A stretch of DNA of 6,715 nucleotides from Bryobacteraceae bacterium (GTDB lineage Bacteria > Acidobacteriota > Terriglobia > Bryobacterales > Bryobacteraceae): the NCBI GenBank assembly GCA_025350445.1, contig JANXXV010000676.1, forward strand, positions 1 through 6,715. Direction: 5' to 3'. Position 1 is the stretch's first letter; each line of letters starts with the position of its first letter. The position numbers were made by a program, and so were the translations under genes. The notes beneath the pieces were generated by a model. That model saw only the letters and a program-made list of their open reading frames with translations, was not told the origin of the DNA and ran no database searches. This document shows, one piece after another, positions 1 to 4,619 of the stretch.

Positions 1-1
1 G

Positions 2-1018
2 CTGGAATGCGGTTTTGAGTTGGCCGGGGTAACACCCGCCGCACCCGCTGAAGACGTAAACCGCTTCTCTCACTGGCTTTCCCAAGGGTTTGCAGGCAAA
101 ATGGCATACCTAACCGACCATCGCGCCGTGCTCCGCCAGGACCCCCGAAACCTCCTCCCCTCTGCAAAATCAATCATTTGCGTCGGCAAGCTCTACAACG
201 AAACGAATCCCAAAACAGCAGATTGTAATGTGCCTTACTCCGGCTGGGTTTCCCGTTATGCCTGGGGTAAGGACTATCACGAAGTGCTCCGTGCCGGATT
301 GGTCCAGCTCACAAACCGCCTCCACCAAGCCGCCGGCCCCTTCGAATCAAGAATCTGCGTCGACACAGCGCCCATTCTAGAGCGATCCTACGCCAGGCTG
401 AGCGGCTTGGGCTGGATAGGGAAAAACACATGTCTGATCAACCAACAACAGGGATCCTGGTTTTTCCTAGGCGAGTTATTAACATCTCTCGACTTCGAAC
501 CCGATCAGACGCCGGCCGCGGATCGATGCGGTACCTGCACCCGCTGCATCGACGCCTGCCCCACCGAAGCGATAGTTCCGAGCGGGGCTAACTTCACCCT
601 CGACGCCCGCCGCTGTATCTCGTACTTCACCATCGAGCTCCGCGGTCCGGTTCCGGATGAGATGCGTTCCGGTATTGGGCGCCACGTCTTCGGTTGCGAT
701 ATCTGCCAGGATGTCTGCCCCTGGAACCGCAAAGCTCCCATCACTACCGATCCCGCCTTTGCCGCGGAAAACTACGCGCCGGATCTAGCGGAACTGGCCG
801 CCTTAACGGAAGCCGAGTTCAGCCAACGTTTCCGCCTGAGCCCCATCCGCCGCGCAAAATACTCCGGCTTCCTGCGAAATGTCGCCGTCGCCATGGGCAA
901 TTCCGGAGAGGTTCGGTTTCGTGACCCGCTGCAACGTCTAGCCGCGTCGCCGGACCTAAATGTGGCTGAGCATGCCGCTTGGGCCCTCGCCCAGCTAGAG
1001 ATCAGTTGTAAAATATAG
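2..1018 (+). CDS. queG: Epoxyqueuosine reductase QueG, 5'-truncated by the window edge
   Basis: QueG is the cytosolic cobalamin- and Fe-S-dependent enzyme that reduces epoxyqueuosine to queuosine in the wobble position of tRNAs with GUN anticodons, the last step of queuosine synthesis. Seen here: the N-terminal DUF1730-type region (GKMAYL, then a DPRNLLPSAKSI stretch), the family signature VDTAPILER followed by GLGWIGKNTCL, with the Asp codon at 362-364 corresponding to the proposed catalytic acid. Two ferredoxin-like cysteine sets follow: CxxCxxCxxxCP at 527-562 and CxxCxxxCP at 695-721. The tail (about 830-1010) has RRAKYSGFLRNVAVAMGN and an alanine-rich helical segment, as in the HEAT-like C-terminus of the family. 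A TTG at 20 could be called a start, but the frame stays open to base 2 and reads LECGFELAGVTPA, typical early QueG sequence, so the true start is upstream of the window. It ends with TAG at 1016-1018. Function is confident; regulation is not visible. Confidence 0.95.
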   Translation: MECGFELAGVTPAAPAEDVNRFSHWLSQGFAGKMAYLTDHRAVLRQDPRNLLPSAKSIICVGKLYNETNPKTADCNVPYSGWVSRYAWGKDYHEVLRAGLVQLTNRLHQAAGPFESRICVDTAPILERSYARLSGLGWIGKNTCLINQQQGSWFFLGELLTSLDFEPDQTPAADRCGTCTRCIDACPTEAIVPSGANFTLDARRCISYFTIELRGPVPDEMRSGIGRHVFGCDICQDVCPWNRKAPITTDPAFAAENYAPDLAELAALTEAEFSQRFRLSPIRRAKYSGFLRNVAVAMGNSGEVRFRDPLQRLAASPDLNVAEHAAWALAQLEISCKI

Positions 1019-1063
1019 CGATCTAGAAAAATACAATAATTAAGAACAAACCATGTAGTTTAA

Positions 1064-1076
1064 GCACGTTACGTGC
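1064..1076. repeat. Perfect 13-bp palindrome (6-bp arms)
   Basis: GCACGT-T-ACGTGC has perfect 6-bp arms around one central base, in the AT-rich gap 46 bp after queG. Such symmetry fits a binding site for a dimeric regulator, but the arms are too short and there is no following T-run to be a terminator. No partner regulator is visible. Confidence 0.4.
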
Positions 1077-1093
1077 ATGTTCCTTCTCCAGGC

Positions 1094-1126
1094 ACTAGCC
1101 TAGTTGCAAATCAGTTGCCGATTTGC
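1094..1126. repeat. Two adjacent inverted repeats just upstream of a -35-like box
   Basis: ACTAG-C-CTAGT (1094-1104) is followed one base later by GCAAATC, a 7-base loop, and GATTTGC (1106-1126). The second repeat ends one base before the TTGACA at 1128, where an operator could act on RNA polymerase. The first repeat contains the stop codon of the minus-strand efflux-like frame, so part of the symmetry may be chance. An operator role is inference only. Confidence 0.35.
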
Positions 1127-1262
1127 CTTGACACCAGCCCGAAGTTTTTCTAATCTGGACCAGAGAAGTTGCAACCTGGGCCTTAGCCAGCCCAACGGAG
1201 CGTTCCGCGGAAAGGAGCCGGCTGCTGTAGAAGGTGGCCTGCATCAACTGGTTGCCACGGAT
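1095..1262 (-). pseudogene. Remnant of a TolC/NodT-type efflux outer-membrane channel, C-terminal piece
   Basis: Reading the minus strand, the frame that stops at 1095 contains LLSAERSVGLAKAQVATSLV followed by QIRKTSGW. In TolC/NodT-type outer-membrane efflux proteins (the channel of RND tripartite pumps) the C-terminus has a helix of the form 'LLSAE-x-L-x-x-A-x-x-x-VATSLV' ending in '(L)YKALGGGW'. The match of the helix is good, while the terminal glycine-rich motif is eroded (RKTSGW in place of YKALGGGW). Further upstream in the same frame (about 1263-1391) resemblance fades, and no RBS or full channel is present. I therefore call it a decayed fragment on the opposite strand from its neighbours. 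The alternative is a chance frame; this is recognition by eye, not a database hit. Confidence 0.38.
1128..1154 (+). promoter_or_regulatory. Candidate sigma70-type promoter for the barrel-cytochrome unit
   Basis: A consensus -35 box TTGACA (1128-1133) is followed after 15 bp by TCTAAT (1149-1154), five of six matches to TATAAT. The 15-bp spacing is shorter than the optimal 17. Initiation would be near 1161, giving a leader of about 270 nt before the ATG at 1433. The box lies inside the efflux-like remnant, so a chance match is possible, but it is the best promoter-like pair seen in the gap. Confidence 0.4.
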
Positions 1263-1315
1263 GCCAAGAAGAATCTGTTGTAAAGACGAAAAACGAAATC
1301 TTTGAACCACGAAAG

Positions 1316-1350
1316 CCGTGCGGCTGACTCTGCCAAGCGCCGCCGCACGG
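1316..1350 (+). other. GC-rich hairpin in the putative leader of the barrel gene
   Basis: CCGTGCGGC (1316-1324) pairs perfectly with GCCGCACGG (1342-1350) across a 17-base loop, about 80 nt before the barrel start codon. There is no T-run after it, so it is not an intrinsic terminator. It could be a leader RNA structure or a bipartite protein site. It matches no riboswitch class that I recognise. Confidence 0.35.
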
Positions 1351-1416
1351 ACCGTTCCGATCGACAACCGTAGGCTGACGACCGATCTCATTCTATCCCG
1401 TCAGTCCCGGCACTTT

Positions 1417-1421
1417 AGGAG
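1417..1421 (+). promoter_or_regulatory. Ribosome binding site deciding the barrel gene start
   Basis: AGGAG sits 11 nt before the ATG at 1433. A second in-frame ATG at 1448 is 26 nt away from it, too far, so the first ATG is preferred even though it gives a long n-region before the signal-peptide core. Confidence 0.6.
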
Positions 1422-1432
1422 ACCTCGAAACA

Positions 1433-2365
1433 ATGACGGGTAATTTCATGAACGACGCATACAATCCACCGTGGTGGAATCGCCGCGGCGCGCGGTCCAA
1501 CTCTTTGTTGGCCGCGCTCGCTTTCTTTCTTTTGCCTACGACTTGTAGCGCCGCGGAAGCACCATTCTTCATTACCTACACTCATCAAATGGAGGAACCC
1601 GGCAACCTGGAATTCGGCACGAAGAGCGTCATCGGGAAGCCACGGGGTGGAAATCGGTTTCTGGGTACCACGGCTGAATTTGAATATGGCGTCAAGGCGT
1701 GGTGGACCAGCGAGTTGTATCTGGATGGACAAGCCACTGGTTCCCAGAGTGCCTTGTTTACTGGATATCGGTGGGAGAACCGCTTCCGCCTACTTCCAAA
1801 AGAGCATTGGATCAACCCGGTCCTGTACGTTGAATTCGAGAACATCAATGGAGCGGACAGGAGCTTGCTCGAAATCGTAAACCACGACGGCAATGACGAT
1901 CTCGCACAATCAAATTCAGATACCCGGCACGAGAAGAAGCGGGAGATTGAGGCGAAGCTCATCCTTAGTAGCTACTTCCGCGGCTGGACGATCGCCGAAA
2001 ATTTCATAGCCGAAAAGAACGTCAAACATAGTCCCTTTGAATTCGGCTACGCCGTGGGCGTCAGCCGCCCACTCGCATTCGCAGCCAGAGCCGAACGATG
2101 CAATTTCTGTCCTGAGAATTTTCAGTTGGGATTGGAAATGTACGGCGGCCTTGGGACGCACGAGGATTTCGGCATACGTGGGACGTCGCATTACGCTGCT
2201 CCTACCGTTTCGTGGGCGCTTGCGAACGGCACTACATTCAAAGTCTCACCGGGTTTTGGCGTGACCGGCAACAGCACCGGTTATCTGTTGCGCGTCGGCG
2301 TTTTCTATGAAGTGGCGCAATTCGGACGAGCCACACGGCACTTGTTCCGTGGAGGCAGCAAATGA
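1433..2365 (+). CDS. Secreted probable outer-membrane beta-barrel protein, uncharacterised
   Basis: 310 aa, with no function I can name. The N-terminus has a basic n-region (NRRGAR, residues 16-21), a hydrophobic core (about 24-35) and a plausible signal-peptidase site around TCSAAEA (37-43), so the protein is exported. The mature part is rich in alternating aromatic/polar segments such as FEYGVKAWWTSELYLDG, ALFTGYRWENRFRL and INPVLYVEFEN, ending with LLRVGVFYEV. This pattern suggests amphipathic beta-strands of an outer-membrane barrel. A charged segment (DTRHEKKREIEAK) may be a loop. Unusually there is a CNFC pair (Cys223 and Cys226), not followed by His, so it is not a c-heme site; it could be a disulfide or metal site. 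The gene shares an ATGA overlap with the downstream cytochrome c gene, so the two are translated as a unit and probably act together. Barrel topology is inferred from pattern only. Confidence 0.8.
   Translation: MTGNFMNDAYNPPWWNRRGARSNSLLAALAFFLLPTTCSAAEAPFFITYTHQMEEPGNLEFGTKSVIGKPRGGNRFLGTTAEFEYGVKAWWTSELYLDGQATGSQSALFTGYRWENRFRLLPKEHWINPVLYVEFENINGADRSLLEIVNHDGNDDLAQSNSDTRHEKKREIEAKLILSSYFRGWTIAENFIAEKNVKHSPFEFGYAVGVSRPLAFAARAERCNFCPENFQLGLEMYGGLGTHEDFGIRGTSHYAAPTVSWALANGTTFKVSPGFGVTGNSTGYLLRVGVFYEVAQFGRATRHLFRGGSK
2351..2355 (+). promoter_or_regulatory. Ribosome binding site for the cytochrome gene, inside the barrel gene
   Basis: GGAGG lies 6 nt before the ATG at 2362, within the last codons of the upstream gene whose TGA (2363-2365) overlaps that ATG. 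A strong site plus the 4-nt overlap points to coupled translation of the barrel and cytochrome proteins. Confidence 0.65.
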
Positions 2366-2730
2366 ACGCTCTACCAATTGTTTGCTTCCTTGTCGGCGTG
2401 GCCATGGTCGGCGCCAATGGAGCAAACCTTGTATCGAACGCACCGGCGGGTGCGGCCAAAAAACGGAATCCGTTGGAAGGGGATGAGAACGCCAAACGAG
2501 CGGGTGCCAGGTTGTACACTCGCGAGTGCGCCTCCTGCCACGGTTCCGGCCGTCAAGGGCTAGGCAACGCGCCACCCCTCAATCAGCCGGGGGTATCCGA
2601 AGCTGCGCCAGGCGCTCTGTTTTGGGTATTGAGGAATGGGTCTCTTCATCGGGGTATGCCTTCCTTTGCCCACCTGCCCGAAGCGCAACGCTGGCAGATC
2701 ATCACGTTCTTGCGGACTGGAACGAAGTAG
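2362..2730 (+). CDS. Small periplasmic class I cytochrome c, single heme
   Basis: 122 aa. A hydrophobic N-terminal segment (residues 4-18) ending near GANGA is a signal peptide, placing the protein in the periplasm. The c-type heme site is CASCH (Cys56, Cys59, His60), where heme is attached by the cytochrome c maturation system. The likely sixth ligand is Met99 in RGMPSF, followed by the C-terminal helix LPEAQRWQIITFLR that is standard in class I cytochromes. About 30 residues between the signal peptide and the heme domain (alanine/lysine-rich) look like a flexible linker. It most likely carries single electrons between periplasmic partners. It starts inside the stop codon of the barrel gene and ends in TAG immediately before a DUF1501 fragment. 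The redox partner is not identifiable. Heme binding is very confident; the pathway is unknown. Confidence 0.93.
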   Translation: MNALPIVCFLVGVAMVGANGANLVSNAPAGAAKKRNPLEGDENAKRAGARLYTRECASCHGSGRQGLGNAPPLNQPGVSEAAPGALFWVLRNGSLHRGMPSFAHLPEAQRWQIITFLRTGTK

Positions 2731-2756
2731 TTGAAGGATACGCTGGTGGTCCGGGG

Positions 2757-3050
2757 GGCGGAGCGTTCGGCCGCACGCCGTTTAATGAAATGAGCGTCGG
2801 AAGCGACCACAATCCGTGGGGCTTTACGATGTGGACCGCGAGCGGCGGCGCGAAGCCGGGGCAGTATGTGGGATCGACCGGCGAGATTGGTCTGCGTGCC
2901 CGGAAGAAGCCTGCGCACGTTCATGACATCCATGCTAAGATTCTTTGGATGTTAGTGCCCAATCACCTGAAAACGGCTTATTTGTACAACGGCCGCGCGG
3001 AACGTTCCACCGTACTGGCCGGCGAAATGTGGAAGGAAAGTTTTACTTAA
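2757..3050 (+). pseudogene. C-terminal stump of a DUF1501 family gene
   Basis: The frame reads GGAFGRTPF, then SDHNPWGFTMWTASGG, then PAHVHDIHAKIL and finally YLYNGRAERSTV before TAA at 3048-3050. This is the characteristic C-terminal end of DUF1501 proteins (alkaline-phosphatase/sulfatase-like fold, usually over 400 aa and often exported by the Tat route), where 'GGEFGRTP', 'GRDHNPxGFTMW' and 'HVHDxHATIL' are typical. Only about 97 codons are present. Upstream the same frame is merely the shadow of the cytochrome gene, and no start with a ribosome binding site precedes the homology; the ATG at 2790 would give an 86-residue piece lacking the core. Several usual residues are changed (Ala for Glu in GGEFGRTP, Ser for Arg in GRDH, Val-Pro-Asn near the usual GLDH). 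I read it as a deletion remnant fused just behind the cytochrome stop codon. The lesion could instead be an assembly join, which I cannot exclude. Confidence 0.8.
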
Positions 3051-3061
3051 AGTGAATTGCC

Positions 3062-3490
3062 ATGAAAAACCCTATTCTTATTCTTCTCTCCGCAGCCATT
3101 CTTTCGGCTGCACCAGCAGGCTCCGGCGCCGGTAAGCAGGAAGTTCTTGCGGCCATGGACGCCTACAAGAACGCGATGGTTCAAAAGGACGGCGCGGTGT
3201 TGAAGAAGCTGCTGGCCGACGATTTGACCTACATCCACTCCACGGGCGGTTTCGAGACCAAGGCCGACGTAATCAAGGCAATCACCACCCCCACGACGAT
3301 CATCGAGAAGATCGAATTTCTTCCGGACACCACAGTTCGGATCCACGGAAACACGGCCTATGTGAACGGGAAGGTCGACCTGTGGCACAGCTCGACAAAT
3401 ATCGTGCATATGCAGGTTCTGCACGTGTGGGAGAAGACTCCGCAGGGCTGGCAGATGGTGGCCCGGCAAGCTACTAAGCTGCCTAAGTAA
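3062..3490 (+). CDS. Exported DUF4440 / SnoaL-like (NTF2 fold) protein
   Basis: 142 aa. Residues 4-17 form the hydrophobic core of a signal peptide (PILILLSAAILSAAP) with probable cleavage near residue 17-19. The rest fits the NTF2-like DUF4440 pattern: helix KQEVLAAMDAYKNAMVQKDG, then LKKLLADDLTYIHSTG, the helix TKADVIKAI, and strands VRIHGNTAYVNGKVDL and MQVLHVWEKTPQGWQMVARQAT. This fold is a cone-shaped alpha+beta barrel used both in small enzymes and in ligand-binding proteins, so the reaction or ligand cannot be named. It begins 11 nt after the stop of the DUF1501 remnant and probably belonged to the same transcript. No good Shine-Dalgarno sequence precedes the ATG, which may mean that it originally relied on translation of the lost upstream gene. 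The start is supported by the intact signal peptide directly after it. Confidence 0.85.
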   Translation: MKNPILILLSAAILSAAPAGSGAGKQEVLAAMDAYKNAMVQKDGAVLKKLLADDLTYIHSTGGFETKADVIKAITTPTTIIEKIEFLPDTTVRIHGNTAYVNGKVDLWHSSTNIVHMQVLHVWEKTPQGWQMVARQATKLPK

Positions 3491-3620
3491 GACCGGCGCA
3501 CGTTAATCATTAGACTCCCGGCACCCCGGCCGTTGAGACCGCTGCGGGTATTGGGAATTTTTCTTTTAGGTGAAAACGATGCTTCTTCGGAAGGAGCTTC
3601 AGTATCCCGTGAGCTGTTTC

Positions 3621-3667
3621 GAGTTCACCCCTTTGCGAGATCGACCTTCAGGTGCAAGGGGCAACTC
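3621..3667 (-). terminator. Imperfect hairpin at the 3' end of the broken NlpC/P60 gene
   Basis: GAGTT..CCCCTT.GC (3621-3636) is complementary, with a bulge and small mismatches, to GC.AAGGGG.AACTC (3654-3667). The right arm overlaps the TGA of the minus-strand peptidase gene (3666-3668), a common place for a transcription-stop hairpin. No clear T-run follows on the minus strand, so a classical Rho-independent terminator is not established. Confidence 0.33.
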
Positions 3668-4528
3668 ACTTCACTCGCCGCGCCCCCGCAAACGCCTTCG
3701 ACCAATGCGGGTCCGGCAACTTACAGATCTGCACCACCGGCTTCAGATGCCTGGTAGCGTTGATGAATTCCCCATTACCCAGGTACATCCCGGTATGGTT
3801 CACTTTCTTATCCGCCCCGAAATACAGCAAATCGCCCGTGCGCAACGCCGCCCGCTCCATCGGCGCGCTGCCGTCCCAAGCCGGCTGCTCGCTAGCCTCG
3901 CTTGGCATGGCGATCCCGCGCTGCCGTTCCAGCATCTGCGTAAATCCCGAACAATCGAATCCAAACGCGGAAGTGCCGCCCCACAGATACGGCAGCCCGA
4001 CAAATTGTTTGCTCAATTCCGCCATCGCGAGGACACTCAATTTCTCCGGATTCAACGTAGCGTCCCCAGCCAACATCCACGCCGCTTTCCCGTCCGGCAA
4101 ATTCAACTGCAGCCAGTTCTCCCCGTCCACCACCGCATCGCCCGCCTCCTCCAGCCGCGCCTCAAAAGGCACCGTTACCAGCGGTTGATGCTAAGTCAGG
4201 CTGGCCTCGCGGTACAAGCTGGCGAACAGGCTGGTCAACTTCCCCGTCCATTTGTTCTCCGCATAGGGGCTCCCGGCCGCACTACCAATGCTTTGTGAAT
4301 CTACCCCGTATATTCATCGGCGGTACGCACCCGCGACCAATTGTTGCTGTTCTCAATTACTGCAAGCTTGGTTCCATAGATCGCTTGGGAAACCACTTCC
4401 GCATCGGCACTGGGTCCATCATGCAAATCCGCCGTGGGGCGCAACACCACAAAGTTCGCCGCGCATAGCACTCCCGGCCGGGGAAGCAGCGCCACTGAAA
4501 GCCACGCTGAAGCTCTAAAAATTCTCAT
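3666..4528 (-). pseudogene. SH3-SH3-NlpC/P60 (C40) cell-wall peptidase, broken by three lesions
   Basis: The intact ancestor would have been an exported C40 peptidase of the YkfC-like type that cuts gamma-D-glutamyl/diamino-acid bonds in cell-wall peptides. Numbered on the repaired 287-aa frame: a signal peptide (1-24, ending VLCAAN), a first bacterial SH3 domain (about 25-85, with [14 protein letters not shown] and NNWSRVRT), a second SH3-like segment (about 116-155, ENWLQLNLPDGKAAWM), then the NlpC/P60 domain (about 165-287). The catalytic Cys193 in FDCSGF (codon at 3951-3953) and His245 in NHTGMYLG (codon at 3795-3797) are still present, as are YLWGG and LRTGDLLYFG. Lesions: TAG at 4301-4303 where the SH3 motif YTG-W-I expects Trp; loss of one base in the G-run 4266-4269; TAG at 4191-4193. 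Adding one base makes the span 864 nt, exactly 288 codons including TGA. Genes elsewhere in the window end normally at TAG, so amber recoding is unlikely. Divergent from the ATP-grasp gene. Confidence 0.88.
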
Positions 4529-4550
4529 TATTGGAAAACCTTGCTATCCT
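4522..4550 (+). promoter_or_regulatory. Candidate promoter of the ATP-grasp / alpha-E operon
   Basis: TTCTCA (4522-4527, four of six to TTGACA) is separated by 17 bp from TATCCT (4545-4550, four of six to TATAAT), which is preceded by TG one base upstream, an extended -10 element. A start of transcription near 4557 gives a leader of about 60 nt to the ATG at 4620 and argues against translation starting at the ATG at 4554. The -35 box overlaps the start codon of the divergent broken peptidase gene. An overlapping TAAAAT at 4550-4555 is an alternative -10 without a good -35. Confidence 0.4.
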
Positions 4551-4619
4551 AAAATGTCTCGCAGCATTGTTAGGCCGGTTACTCCTTCCAAGTCTGAAGA
4601 ACCCCGGACAATCGAGTCT

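Larger units (their letters stand above)
1019..1432. other. 414-bp gene-poor gap with palindromes, candidate promoter and leader
   Basis: No convincing intact gene lies here. The first ~60 bases are clearly AT-richer than the flanking genes. Going rightward one sees a 13-bp palindrome, two closely spaced inverted repeats, a candidate promoter, a GC-rich inverted repeat and finally the ribosome binding site of the barrel gene. On the minus strand, roughly 1095-1262 encodes a stretch that resembles the end of an efflux outer-membrane channel. These items are listed separately. Confidence 0.7.

Noticed and set aside
1032..1037. TACAAT as a -10 box just after queG
   Set aside because: It matches five of six -10 bases, but the nearest -35-like hexamer (TTGTAA at 1006-1011) is 20 bp away, and the region is simply AT-rich.
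2526..3050. A 174-aa plus-strand ORF taken as one protein
   Set aside because: Its first ~75 codons are the cytochrome c gene read in the wrong frame (arginine/proline-rich, no domain). Only the part from about 2757 shows DUF1501 homology, so it is annotated as a remnant.
3556..3567. T-rich tract TTTTTCTTTT as an intrinsic terminator for the DUF4440 gene
   Set aside because: I could not find a convincing GC-rich stem ending directly before it; the C/G runs at 3512-3547 do not pair well.
3581..3597. Small CTTC-TTCG-GAAG hairpin after the DUF4440 gene
   Set aside because: The stem is only 4 bp of good pairing around a TTCG loop, with no T-run after it on the plus strand; too weak to call a terminator.
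3570..4298. Long plus-strand ORF of 242 aa opposite the peptidase gene
   Set aside because: The translation is rich in Arg, Pro, His and Gln with no recognisable domain, and it is antisense to a clear NlpC/P60 reading frame.
4191..4303. Amber (TAG) recoding or programmed frameshifting as an explanation for the split NlpC/P60 gene
   Set aside because: Two other genes in the window (queG and the cytochrome) end normally at TAG, the frame also needs a single-base correction in a simple G-run, and no slippery heptamer with a downstream structure was seen. Decay explains all three breaks.
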